NCBI GenBank assembly: GCA_002304345.1
Contig: NEUU01000013.1
Span: 51,207 to 115,206, forward strand
Source of the DNA: Verrucomicrobia bacterium Tous-C9LFEB
GTDB lineage: Bacteria > Verrucomicrobiota > Verrucomicrobiia > Methylacidiphilales > UBA1321
Length of the DNA: 64,000 nucleotides
Direction: 5' to 3'
Below the pieces are notes generated by a model. It was given only the letters and a program-made list of their open reading frames with translations. It did no database searches and had not been told where the DNA came from. The translations under genes were made by a program, and so were the position numbers. Each line of letters starts with the position of its first letter. The stretch's first letter is position 1. Of the stretch, positions 18,331 to 26,140 are shown piece by piece.

Positions 18331-18482
18331 ATTGCCAATTTCCAATTGCCAAATGCCAATTGGGAAACAGTACGAAATTTCTCGCAAAGCCCGCCAAGGC
18401 GCAAAGAGGGAAGGGAATGGGAGTTGGGATCTCTCGATCGAACTGCCTTTCAATTGGCATTTGGCAATTGAAAATTGGCAAT
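18331..18482. repeat. inverted repeat element, 32-nt arms, between convergent genes
   Basis: Left arm 18331-18362 and right arm 18451-18482 are reverse complements with one mismatch (consensus ATTGCCAATTTCCAATTGCC at the outer end). The interior carries CTCGCAAAGCCCGCCAAGGCGCAAAG, a motif also seen, in varied form, in the element at 23356. The element fills the gap between rex and the phosphatase gene, whose stop codon begins at the last base of the right arm. It could fold into a long hairpin and act as a bidirectional terminator, or be a non-autonomous mobile repeat. Confidence 0.8.
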
Positions 18483-20248
18483 CATCCCTGCCGTTGCACC
18501 ATCAACACCGTCCGGTCGTCCGTCGACGGCGCGCTGTGGGAAAAGATGTTCAGGTATTCGAAGAGCGCGTTGCTGAATTGCTCGGGTGATTCCTTCCAGA
18601 GATTCGGCACATCGGCGGCGAGCTGTTCCATGCCGAGCATGTGATGCCCGGCATTCTCAATTTCGAAAATACCGTCCGTGAGGAAGAGCAGACGGTCGCC
18701 CGGATCGAGGGCGATGACCTCCTCCTTGAACCGGATGGAGCCACCGACGCCGAGAGGGTAGCCCTGAATGCCGTGACGCTGCGCGGGACCGTTGCCGCTA
18801 AGCCGCAATACGGGACAATGCCCCGCGTTCGCGAGAAAGAGCCGGTGCGTCTCGTAACAGAGATACGCCACCTGCGCGGTAATAAACATGTCGAGCCGGT
18901 AGAGGTCGTCGCTGATCTGCTGGTTCACCGCGCTCAAAAGCAGTCCGGGCCGCGTGGCCAAATCGAGACGGCTGCGCACGGCGGTGCGGAAAATCGTCGC
19001 GAGCAACGCAGCGGGCACGCCCTTGCCCATCACGTCGGCAATCACGAGCAGCACGCCCACGTTGCGCACGGGCAGCACATCGAAATAATCGCCGCCCACT
19101 TCCATCGCGCTGCGGGATTGACCGAAGATGCGGTAGTTCGAATTTTCCGGAAACTCGCGCGGCAGAAGTGCGGTCTGAATCGTCGCGGCGATTTCCAACT
19201 CGCGCGAGGCCCGCTCGCGCGCGGAGCGTTCGCCCTGCAGGCTGAGCGTGGTCAGCGCGATGCCGAGAAAGTCCGACACGCTGCGCACGAAATTCGCCTG
19301 CCGTTCCGAGAAGGGCTGCGTCGCTTTCGGCTGCACAACGGTGAACACACCGAGAATTTTATCCTGAAACAAAACCGGATCGGCGAAGGCGCACCCGCTC
19401 GTGGCATGCAACGGATCTTCCAGCGGCAAGGCGGAGCAATGATAAACCTTTTCCTCGTGCCGGTTCCGGATCACCAGTCGCTCCACGCATTCGCGCGCGG
19501 CTTCCAATCGCAACGGCACGGGGCGTTGACTCTCGCCGTAAATCATTTCGAGGCTGCCGTCATCCTCCAGCAGGCGCAGGCTGCAGCAACTTTCCACCTG
19601 CAACAATTCCCGCAACCGACGGCACGCCATCGCGACGAAAGCTTCGAAGGTGCTCGCGGTGGCCAGATCCTCGCTGAGGCGCAGCAGGGCGGAGAAATCC
19701 TCATAGGTGACATGCAGATCCGCCGCCATCGTCTCGACTGCCTGCTGCAATTGTTCCAGCGCGGAGGCTCGCGGTTTCGCCGCTCCCACCTTTTTGCGCA
19801 AGGTCAATTCATGCCCGGAGTCGACGAGCCGGTGTTGCACCTCGTCGACCAGCGACGCCATCAAAAAAAGTCCCCGGCCCGATTCCTTCAACGGATCGTT
19901 CGGTAAAAGCTGTCGCGGATCTCCCGGCGCGAACGAACCGGGATCGAGAATGCGCACTTCGAAAATCTCACCTGACCATCCCCAGACCACGCGAATGAGG
20001 GCCTCGGGTTTTCCCACGCACCCGTGCTCGATGGCATTATTGATGCCTTCTGCGGCGGCCAGTTCCATGGCACGACAGCTCTCCGCGTCCAACCCGCGCT
20101 CGCGGGCAAAGGCGGACAGCTCGTCCAAAACCTGACGGCTCAGGTCCAAATGCGCGGAGAGCTCGCATTGCATCCACTCACTGCGAGTCAGTCGCCGCCC
20201 TTGGACCTCCGCCGAAGGGATTGGAACCGAAAGAGATGTAAGGCTCAT
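18482..20248 (-). CDS. PP2C-type (SpoIIE/RsbU) phosphatase with anti-sigma-like ATPase and GAF domains
   Basis: A 588-residue signalling protein. Residues about 20-150 resemble an RsbW/SpoIIAB-type HATPase (MELAAAEGINNAIEHG N-box and SGRGLFLM). A GAF-like region spans about 200-345, followed by a coiled linker (ERSARERASRELEIAATIQTALLP) and a SpoIIE-type PP2C phosphatase domain (about 360-588) with metal-binding acidic motifs GGDYFD, IADVMGKG and STDDRTVL. Such fusions combine kinase and phosphatase modules of partner-switching networks that control sigma factors or second messengers. No anti-sigma antagonist or sigma gene is adjacent, so its partner is unknown. It is convergent with rex. Confidence 0.88.
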   Translation of the reverse strand: MSLTSLSVPIPSAEVQGRRLTRSEWMQCELSAHLDLSRQVLDELSAFARERGLDAESCRAMELAAAEGINNAIEHGCVGKPEALIRVVWGWSGEIFEVRILDPGSFAPGDPRQLLPNDPLKESGRGLFLMASLVDEVQHRLVDSGHELTLRKKVGAAKPRASALEQLQQAVETMAADLHVTYEDFSALLRLSEDLATASTFEAFVAMACRRLRELLQVESCCSLRLLEDDGSLEMIYGESQRPVPLRLEAARECVERLVIRNRHEEKVYHCSALPLEDPLHATSGCAFADPVLFQDKILGVFTVVQPKATQPFSERQANFVRSVSDFLGIALTTLSLQGERSARERASRELEIAATIQTALLPREFPENSNYRIFGQSRSAMEVGGDYFDVLPVRNVGVLLVIADVMGKGVPAALLATIFRTAVRSRLDLATRPGLLLSAVNQQISDDLYRLDMFITAQVAYLCYETHRLFLANAGHCPVLRLSGNGPAQRHGIQGYPLGVGGSIRFKEEVIALDPGDRLLFLTDGIFEIENAGHHMLGMEQLAADVPNLWKESPEQFSNALFEYLNIFSHSAPSTDDRTVLMVQRQG

Positions 20249-20622
20249 AGCGCCACACCGCAGGGAGGCATCATCGGGTCAGCGCCCCCGCCTGTAGAGG
20301 TTCCATATTCCATATGTCGGCAAAAAATACCATCACTGAAGTGATTCCCGCACGAATTGATTTCAGACGCCACCTTTTGCCTCGGCGACGACTGGCCTGT
20401 AATCAGAGCGGAGTCATCTGGATTGGTATGACTCGTTGCCAATTCAATTCCGATACAGAACCCTAAGGCACACCCCCTGGCGCTGAATTGATAGCGAGTG
20501 ACTTTGGCCTTGTTGTAGGGCGCGATTGCATCGCGCCGGGGGTGTGAAAAATTCATCCTGGCTCATGAGCCCACATCGATAACAGTTGAGAAATCTCCCT
20601 CGCGCGTTACCCTTTTCCCATT
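20249..20622. other. intergenic region without recognised gene
   Basis: This 374-bp gap separates the divergent phosphatase and dehydrogenase genes. It must hold both promoters, but I could not assign them. It contains a short palindrome TCACTGAAGTGA at about 20334 and, at 20511-20537, a partial copy of the TGTAGGGC-type repeat (TTGTAGGGCGCGATTGCATC). Short open frames here have no recognisable features. Confidence 0.5.
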
Positions 20623-21462
20623 ATGAAAGCAGCGGTTCTCGGCCTCGGCATCATTGGTGAAATCTGGGCGCGCAACTTGATCGCCGACGGCGTGGAGGTC
20701 AGGACGTGGAACCGCACGCCCAAGGAATCCTTCCCCGGTTTCCACACCTGCGCCCGCCAGACCGTCGATGGCGCCGACTACATCATCATTGTCGTCGCCG
20801 ACCCACCCGCCGTGCAAAGCGTGCTCGACGCCATCATCCCCGTCCTCAAGCCGTGGCAAACCATCATCCAATCCAGCACCATCTCCGCCAAATGGACCAA
20901 GCGTTTTGCCGAGCAGGTCCACGACGTCGGAGCGTCCTTCCTCGAAGCTCCCTTCACCGGTAGCAAACCTGCCGCCGAAGCGCGCAAGACCGTCTTCTAC
21001 CTCGGCGGCGACCACGACCTGATCGAACGCTGCCGTCCCTTCCTGCAAAAGCTCTCCAGCGTCATCATGCCCATCGGCCCCATCGGCAGCGCGTCCGCCC
21101 TCAAGCTCTCCATGAATTTGCAAATCGCCGCCATCGCCCAAGCGTTGACCGAATCGATCACCCTCGCGCGTCGGGCCGGAATCTCCGACGAAACCTACTT
21201 CGAAGCGCTCCACATCAACGCCAGCCGCTCCGGCCTCTCCGACCTGAAAGAGCCCTACCTCAGCAAGCACGACTACCAACCGCTCTTCTCGGTCAAACAC
21301 ATGGGCAAAGACCTCCGCCTTGCCAACGAAAGCGCGCAGGAACTGGGTCTCGACCTGCCCCAAACCCGCCACCTCATCGCGCAATACGAAGCCGGCCTCG
21401 CCAACGGCTGGGGCAACGACGATTTCATCGGCCTCATCCGCTTGCTCGAGCGGCAAGCGTGA
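20623..21462 (+). CDS. NAD(P)-dependent beta-hydroxyacid dehydrogenase family protein
   Basis: A 279-residue protein of the 3-hydroxyisobutyrate dehydrogenase / GLYR1 superfamily. The N-terminal Rossmann motif is GLGIIGEIWA, the substrate-loop motif is FLEAPFTGSKPAAE and the catalytic lysine lies in the segment GSASALKLSMN near residue 165. These enzymes reduce short aldehydes or oxidise beta-hydroxyacids (tartronate semialdehyde, succinic semialdehyde, glyoxylate); the exact substrate is not visible. The WNRTP motif after the second strand suggests NADP preference (Arg near the ribose phosphate). It is followed by two small membrane-protein genes on the same strand. Confidence 0.88.
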   Translation: MKAAVLGLGIIGEIWARNLIADGVEVRTWNRTPKESFPGFHTCARQTVDGADYIIIVVADPPAVQSVLDAIIPVLKPWQTIIQSSTISAKWTKRFAEQVHDVGASFLEAPFTGSKPAAEARKTVFYLGGDHDLIERCRPFLQKLSSVIMPIGPIGSASALKLSMNLQIAAIAQALTESITLARRAGISDETYFEALHINASRSGLSDLKEPYLSKHDYQPLFSVKHMGKDLRLANESAQELGLDLPQTRHLIAQYEAGLANGWGNDDFIGLIRLLERQA

Positions 21463-21490
21463 CGCTTGACCCAACGAGGGAAACAGAATC

Positions 21491-21811
21491 ATGGGTGAAA
21501 CAGGGACCACAACCAAAGCGATCACGCTCCATCGGCTGTGCCTGATTGTGCCACTCGCGATTCAGTTGTCGTTTCCGGTTGTCTTGATCGAAATCACCAT
21601 CGTGGAGCAGATTCGTCGAGATGGGCCGCTCACAGTCGGCGGCTACTACGGTGCCTTCTATTTCCTGACGGTACTCCTCTCGCTCTTTTGGTTGCCGTGG
21701 TATGTATCCCGGAATCAGGTGCGACTTGGATCTGCCGCGAAATATTGGAATGCCTATCTCGTCATGATCATTTTCCTGCTTCTTTTAGGTTTTGCCTTCC
21801 CGGCGTTATAA
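21491..21811 (+). CDS. small membrane protein, tandem paralog A
   Basis: A 106-residue protein with about three hydrophobic segments (residues 14-36, 50-72 and 82-104). I recognise no family. It is clearly paralogous to the next gene: both share a LxxLIVPLAIQLSFxVxLIE segment near the N-terminus, a central FLxxLLSxFWLP segment and a hydrophobic C-terminus. It starts 28 bp after the dehydrogenase gene and ends 4 bp before its paralog, so the three may be co-transcribed. Confidence 0.65.
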   Translation: MGETGTTTKAITLHRLCLIVPLAIQLSFPVVLIEITIVEQIRRDGPLTVGGYYGAFYFLTVLLSLFWLPWYVSRNQVRLGSAAKYWNAYLVMIIFLLLLGFAFPAL

Positions 21812-21815
21812 ACCC

Positions 21816-22139
21816 ATGACCGCCACCCCGGAATCTCCCGTCTGCCAGCTTACAGCTCATCGACTGAACCTGATCGTACCGCTCGCGATTCAGTTGTCCT
21901 TTCTGGTCATCCTGATCGAGGTAGCCATTGTCCAAGTCATCCGCGACGAACCGCTCACGCTCCATCTTTATTTCGCATTGCCCTATTTTCTCGCCTTGCT
22001 GGCTTCATATTTCTGGCTCCCTCTCTATGCCATTGTGACCCGTAAACAAATTGGAAAATCGGCTGCCAACTGGATTTTACTCGGTCCTTTTATGTTTATT
22101 CTCTTCCTGATGTTAGGGACCATGCTTCCTCACCTGTAA
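21816..22139 (+). CDS. small membrane protein, tandem paralog B
   Basis: A 107-residue membrane protein that duplicates the preceding one (LNLIVPLAIQLSFLVILIE versus LCLIVPLAIQLSFPVVLIE). Three hydrophobic segments are predicted. The ATG at 21816 follows the paralog stop by 4 bp; the open frame extends slightly upstream. Function unknown. A large TGTAGGGC-type inverted repeat follows. Confidence 0.65.
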   Translation: MTATPESPVCQLTAHRLNLIVPLAIQLSFLVILIEVAIVQVIRDEPLTLHLYFALPYFLALLASYFWLPLYAIVTRKQIGKSAANWILLGPFMFILFLMLGTMLPHL

Positions 22140-22181
22140 GCGCATTTCTAATGCATGGCGCACAGAGCCATGGATCGGAAC

Positions 22182-22298
22182 TGTAGGGCGGTTCGGTGAA
22201 CCGCCGCTGGTACCGGAGGTACCAAGAGTAGGGAGCCCGCATTCCGATTGCAGGTGGCAGCTTCGCTGCCAATCGGCGGTTCACCGAACCGCCCTACA
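22182..22298. repeat. inverted repeat, TGTAGGGC family, complete copy
   Basis: Arms 22182-22206 and 22274-22298 are perfect reverse complements (25 nt, outer end TGTAGGGCGGTTCGGTGAAC). Each arm also contains its own short palindrome GGCGGTTCGGTGAACCGCC. Related copies are at 24678-24728, 37592-37642 and in part at 20511-20537. It lies downstream of the tandem membrane genes and of the convergent SpoIIM gene. Confidence 0.8.
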
Positions 22299-22359
22299 AC
22301 GCAGCACTATCGGTATATTTTAGCCGCGCCGGAGTATGTGATGCTTGCTCTCTGCGCCC

Positions 22360-23343
22360 TTAGCGAGCTTGGCGAGAAACATCCACCGTCCGCTGTCCAC
22401 TGATCAGCAGATAAAACCAATACGTCGCCAGCAGCACCAGCCCGAGCGTGATCTTCGCCCATGCGGGAATCGACGGCGCAGGCGAGATGAATCCCTCCAC
22501 GATCCCCATCGCCACCAGCGGCGGCACGCAACCGAGCGCCAGCCGCACCGCGCTCTTGCCGCGCAGATTCAGCGCATCCAGCCGCGAGTACGTGCCGGGG
22601 CTCAGCAACGCGCTCGCGAGCACCAGACCCGCCGCGCCCGCCACGAGGATCACGCTTAGCTCGACGAATCCGTGGCCCGTCACGAACTGAAAGAGCGGCC
22701 AGAGCAAATTATGATCCGCGCACAGCTTGAAAATCACGCCCAGGATAAACCCGTTCAGCAGCAGGAGCAGCACCGTGTACCCGCCGCAGGTCAGGCCGCC
22801 CGCAAAACACAGAAACGCAATCGAGATATTATTCGTGAAGATCAACGCCGAACTCACCGACGCGGGCATCGCGCTGAATAAACTCTGCGTCCACAGCTTC
22901 CCCGCATAAATGTCCTCCAGGATCGGCTGCGGCACCACCAGCGCCGCCACGCCCGGATCGGTGCTCACGGCGGTGAGCCCGAGCGCGAAGGCCGTCAGAA
23001 AAATAATGACCGCCAGCGCGAGGTAGTTGAGGTTCGCCCGCGCCGCCTCCGGCACATCGTAGCGAAAGAACCGCGTGAACGCCGTCAGCGAAAACGGCTC
23101 GGACCGATAGATCTGGTGGTGCGCCCGGCCCGCGAGCTGGTGCAGGAACTGTAGCAGCGTCGTGTTCGGATAATAGGTCTGCGCATAGGCCAGATCGCTC
23201 GTGCACCCGCGATACAGACTGCTCAGTTCGCGAATCGTCTCCCGCCCGAACTGCGTCGGCGCCTTCGACTCGTACTGCGTCAGCAACGCCTCCAACCGCT
23301 CCCACCGGGCGCGATTCTTGCGAATAAAGGAGGTCATCGTCAT
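22360..23343 (-). CDS. stage II sporulation protein M-like membrane protein (SpoIIM/DUF95)
   Basis: A 327-residue membrane protein of the SpoIIM family. A soluble N-terminal region (SFIRKNRARWERLEALL, then LYRGCTSDLAYAQTYYP) precedes five or six transmembrane helices, including the family-like FTNNISIAFLCFAGG and VTGHGFVELSVIL. In non-sporulating bacteria the family is usually paired with RDD proteins and MoxR/DUF58/vWA genes; here the RDD gene lies just upstream, and the rest of that cluster is absent. The start is either the ATG at 23343 or that at 23337. The role is unknown outside sporulation. Confidence 0.85.
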   Translation of the reverse strand: MTMTSFIRKNRARWERLEALLTQYESKAPTQFGRETIRELSSLYRGCTSDLAYAQTYYPNTTLLQFLHQLAGRAHHQIYRSEPFSLTAFTRFFRYDVPEAARANLNYLALAVIIFLTAFALGLTAVSTDPGVAALVVPQPILEDIYAGKLWTQSLFSAMPASVSSALIFTNNISIAFLCFAGGLTCGGYTVLLLLLNGFILGVIFKLCADHNLLWPLFQFVTGHGFVELSVILVAGAAGLVLASALLSPGTYSRLDALNLRGKSAVRLALGCVPPLVAMGIVEGFISPAPSIPAWAKITLGLVLLATYWFYLLISGQRTVDVSRQAR

Positions 23344-23355
23344 ACCGGGAATACT

Positions 23356-23497
23356 AATTGCCAATTTCCAATTGCCAAATGCCAAGTGAACGGAAGATTT
23401 CTCGCAGAGTTCGCCAAGACGCAAAGGGGACCCATAAAAAGGAATTCCGCACGAAAAATTCTCCTGCCTTTCTTTGCGTCTTGGCGAACTCTGCGAG
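23356..23497. repeat. composite inverted repeat related to the 18331 element
   Basis: The left end (23356-23385) repeats the arm of the 18331 element almost exactly (AATTGCCAATTTCCAATTGC then CAAATGCCAA). Internally, 23401-23426 and 23472-23497 are perfect 26-nt reverse complements (outer end CTCGCAGAGTTCGCCAAGAC), a motif also found once in the 18331 element. The right arm of the outer repeat is missing, so this copy is rearranged. It lies between the RDD and SpoIIM-like genes. Confidence 0.8.
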
Positions 23498-23511
23498 GAA
23501 CTTTTTCCTGC

Positions 23512-24279
23512 CTATATCCGTTGCGCCAACGCCTCGATCCACTCCGCATCGGCCAGCGTGCCCTGTTCCAGATATGTCCCGCGCGTGCGCGGCTGCAGCG
23601 TCGCGCGAATTGTGGCCGCCAGTTCCGCCCGGCGCGGCGCGGTCAGCGCGCCCGCCCGTTGACGGTAGCGTTGCAAGAGCTCCACCTCTTGCGGCAGGAG
23701 CGGAATCACCGATTGACCCTCCGCGATGGGCTTGGATTCCGGGAAGAAACTTTTCCAATCGATCGGCGTCTCGCGAATCACGATCGTCCGCGCCGCCAGA
23801 TCGCCCGGCCGTTGCGCGCGCGGTTGGAAGAAAAGGAACGCCAGCCCCACCAGCGCCATCGGCCCGGCGGAATCGATCGGCCGCGTGAAATTGCGCAGCA
23901 CCACCTCCAGCCAGCCCACCGGCGAACCGTCCACCTTGATCACCCGCAGATTCAGCAACCGCTTGCCCGGCGTCTGCCCATTCCACAACCACTCGAACAG
24001 CGCGAAGTAGAACCACTCCGAGATGAACACAATGAAGATCAACAGCAGCGCAAACCCCTTCAACCCCATCGTCATTTCCGCCTCAAAAAGATGGAACCGC
24101 GTGGCGATCCCAAAGAGCAGATACAGGACCAGGAACACCCCGTAGCGGATCGACAGATCGATCATCAACGCGAGGCCACGGCTGCCGATATTGGCCACCT
24201 CCAACTGGAGGTCGACCTGCTCCGGCGTGCTCAGCGGCGTGCGGACATCATCCCAAAAGGAAGGGTTCAGGGTGGACAT
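23512..24279 (-). CDS. RDD family membrane protein
   Basis: A 255-residue protein with an RDD-type domain: the first helix carries RGLALMIDLSIRYG (the R..D motif), the second follows ISEWFYFALFEWLWNGQTPGKRLLNLRVI, which contains the typical GQTPGKR.L.LRV loop, and the third segment ends with RPGDLAARTIVI. The C-terminal 70 residues are hydrophilic and contain a helical Arg-rich region. RDD proteins are poorly characterised; some act in transport or membrane stress. The ATG at 24279 gives a protein starting MSTLNPSFWDD; a longer frame starts in an AG-rich region without similarity. Paired with the SpoIIM-like gene downstream. Confidence 0.85.
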   Translation of the reverse strand: MSTLNPSFWDDVRTPLSTPEQVDLQLEVANIGSRGLALMIDLSIRYGVFLVLYLLFGIATRFHLFEAEMTMGLKGFALLLIFIVFISEWFYFALFEWLWNGQTPGKRLLNLRVIKVDGSPVGWLEVVLRNFTRPIDSAGPMALVGLAFLFFQPRAQRPGDLAARTIVIRETPIDWKSFFPESKPIAEGQSVIPLLPQEVELLQRYRQRAGALTAPRRAELAATIRATLQPRTRGTYLEQGTLADAEWIEALAQRI

Positions 24280-24362
24280 CGGTTTCCCGCCGAACATACC
24301 CCATTTTCGCCCCGCGCCAAGGGGGAAAAGACAGCGCATCAGGTCTCCTGCAGAACGAGTGC

Positions 24363-24490
24363 AAGCCCACGCGGGATATTTTGGAGTGCGGGAGCTTGCT
24401 CCCGCTTTGCTGTGCGGCGGCTTGCCGCCGTCAGGGGCGTGAATCGAAAAGCAAAAGGCAAAGCGGCGGCAAGCCGCCGTACTCCAAAGC
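24363..24490. repeat. palindromic repeat cluster (GCGGCGGCTTGCCGCCG type)
   Basis: This stretch contains nested palindromes: CGGGAGCTTGCTCCCG, GGCGGCTTGCCGCC and GCGGCGGCAAGCCGCC, flanked by the inverted ends TTTGGAGTGCGG and CCGTACTCCAAA. It resembles extragenic palindromic elements that fold into several hairpins. No coding content is evident. Confidence 0.65.
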
Positions 24491-24677
24491 GTCCATCGCC
24501 TCCTAAATGCCCCTCATCACGCGAGTTACTCCACGCCCTCCGTCATTTCGAGCTTGTCGAGAAATCAGCTTGGAACCCGCCAGCATTTGTCTCTTGTTTT
24601 GGTGCGTGAGAGGCGAGCCGGTCGTCGTCTGGCCGGGCGCGATGGCCTCGCGCCGTCTGGTTCTGTTTTTGCCTTTC

Positions 24678-24728
24678 TGTAGGGCGGTTCGGTGAACCGC
24701 CATGGCGCGATACAATCGCGCCCTACAA
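24678..24728. repeat. TGTAGGGC-family inverted repeat, short copy
   Basis: Begins TGTAGGGCGGTTCGGTGAAC and ends GCGCCCTACAA; it combines the left arm of the 22182 element with a second palindrome (GGCGCGATACAATCGCGCC). It lies in a 930-bp gene-free region. Confidence 0.7.
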
Positions 24729-24773
24729 CAAGACACCTGCGGCTATACTTCAGTATGGATTCGGTCCCACCAA

Positions 24774-24999
24774 ACCCGGAGGGTTTGCAGCGATTAGCCG
24801 GGGGTTGAGCGCAGCGACACCCCCGGTACCCGGAGCAGAGAATGTCGACCCTGAAAGGGTCGCAGCAAAGCGTGAGGGAAGGTTTATCGCTGACCATTTC
24901 GCTGCGCCCCCTGCCGGGGTCGGAAGTCGGGAGGGATGTGCTTTTCCGGGGGTGTCGCTACGCTCAACCCCCGGCTAATCGCTGTTAACCCTGCCGGGT
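24774..24999. repeat. long inverted repeat with about 54-nt arms
   Basis: Arms at about 24774-24826 and 24946-24999 are near-perfect reverse complements, including AGCGATTAGCCGGGGGTTGA on the left and its complement on the right. Between them lie shorter palindromes (CGACCCTGAAAGGGTCG). The whole 226-bp unit could form a cruciform or be a non-autonomous mobile element. No open frame inside has protein-like features. Confidence 0.75.
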
Positions 25000-25209
25000 T
25001 AATGGGATCTCATGCGCTTCCGACGACGCACGCTCCCCTGTCAGACTTGAAATTCCCCGCACTCTCGCCGCACTTGCGCTATGGCCACCGGTGGGCGTTC
25101 ACGCGCAGTCATCCATCTGCGATCCAACGTCAATGGCCACGTCAGGATTGGGAGGGTAAGATATTGCAATCAATGGCGGTTCATGCAATTTTTTATATCA
25201 AAAATAGAT

Positions 25210-25662
25210 ATGCGTATTATTACAATATTTTTTTATCTATGTGTCTGTACGTTGTCTTATGCAAACGGGGATGATGACTGCAGAGCTATAATAAATTCTT
25301 TTTTTGAAGATCTTGGAAAGAATGATATTAATGCCGCAACAGTAAAGCTCTTTAATAATAACCTGCCTTCGGATAAGCGTGCGACCTTGGAATTAAAAGT
25401 ATCCGAGGAACTTAAGAAGATTGTTAAAAATCTAGGAAACCCCAAAGGCTTTGATCCAGTTGTAGCCAAGTTAGTCGGGACTCGCATTTTTTATTGCTAT
25501 GGTTTTGCTCATTTCGAGGCTCAGGAAGTTAGGTTTGAATTCATTTTTTATAAAAATGACAAGAATTGGCAGCTTTTCAATATTAACATAGAAGTCGATG
25601 CGACAAGCGACATTCGATATTCAGCTTTGAATTTCACTGAACCTGAAAACAACTCGAAATAA
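25210..25662 (+). CDS. secreted protein of unknown function, AT-rich paralog 1
   Basis: A 150-residue protein with an N-terminal signal peptide (MRIITIFFYLCVCTLSYANG, cleavage probably after TLSYA). The mature part is alpha/beta-looking with the segment RFEFIFYKNDKNWQLFNIN and ends DATSDIRYSALNF. It has the size and strand pattern of small NTF2-like or DUF3887-like secreted proteins, but I cannot assign it. The next gene is a clear paralog (RFEFIF, DI.VDA..DIRYA shared). Base composition is strongly AT-rich in a GC-rich chromosome, which suggests horizontal acquisition. An ATG at 25183 is an alternative start giving nine extra residues. Confidence 0.7.
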   Translation: MRIITIFFYLCVCTLSYANGDDDCRAIINSFFEDLGKNDINAATVKLFNNNLPSDKRATLELKVSEELKKIVKNLGNPKGFDPVVAKLVGTRIFYCYGFAHFEAQEVRFEFIFYKNDKNWQLFNINIEVDATSDIRYSALNFTEPENNSK

Positions 25663-25669
25663 GTTTTTT

Positions 25670-26140
25670 ATGAATATAAAGAAAATATTTTTCCTACTTA
25701 TTTTTTCCATTGTTTTTTGTGACTGTGCTGGCGCCGAAGTAGTAACTGACTATCGAAATAAAATAAATTTATTCTTTGATGGTATAGGGAATAATAAAGT
25801 TAATGAAGCTCTTGAAAGTTTGTTATTGGGGGTTCCTTATTCTGAATCCCGAATTCAGGCTAAAGTTAAATTTTCAATAGGAATAGAAGACGTTATTAGG
25901 TCGAAAGGAAAATTGAGTGGCTATGATATTATATTTGAGAGAAAGGTCGCTCGGAATATCGTATATATTTATAGTTTTAGTTATTTTGAAAAATCTCCTA
26001 TTAGATTTGAATTTATTTTTAGAAAGCTTGAGAGTGATTGGATATTATCTCACATGGATATTTCGGTTGATGCTGCCAAAGATATTCGTTACGCGATAGT
26101 AAACAGGCTGGTGCAAATGAATTCACCAGTCCAACCTTAG
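25670..26140 (+). CDS. secreted protein of unknown function, AT-rich paralog 2
   Basis: A 156-residue protein with a signal peptide (MNIKKIFFLLIFSIVFCDCA, probably cleaved near AGAEV). The mature part parallels the preceding gene: RNKINLFFDGIGNNKVNEAL aligns with RAIINSFFEDLGKNDINAA, and SPIRFEFIFRKLESDWILSH with EVRFEFIFYKNDKNWQLFN. It begins 7 bp after the first paralog, so both form one transcription unit. The same low GC content is seen. No family is recognised; the two may have arisen by tandem duplication before or after acquisition. Confidence 0.7.
   Translation: MNIKKIFFLLIFSIVFCDCAGAEVVTDYRNKINLFFDGIGNNKVNEALESLLLGVPYSESRIQAKVKFSIGIEDVIRSKGKLSGYDIIFERKVARNIVYIYSFSYFEKSPIRFEFIFRKLESDWILSHMDISVDAAKDIRYAIVNRLVQMNSPVQP

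Larger units (their letters stand above)
24280..25209. other. 930-bp gene-free region filled with repeats
   Basis: Between the RDD gene and the AT-rich gene pair there is no supported coding sequence. It holds the palindrome cluster at 24363, a degenerate single arm CGTCATTTCGAGCTTGTCGA at 24541 related to the repeat at 48856, the short TGTAGGGC copy and the long inverted repeat. From about 25150 the base composition turns abruptly AT-rich. Confidence 0.6.

Noticed and set aside
20563..21525. Minus-strand open frame opposite the dehydrogenase gene
   Set aside because: Acidic Gly-rich product without domain; the dehydrogenase has all family motifs.
22182..24999. Possible CRISPR array
   Set aside because: The repeats are inverted, of different families and irregularly spaced; no cas genes are present.
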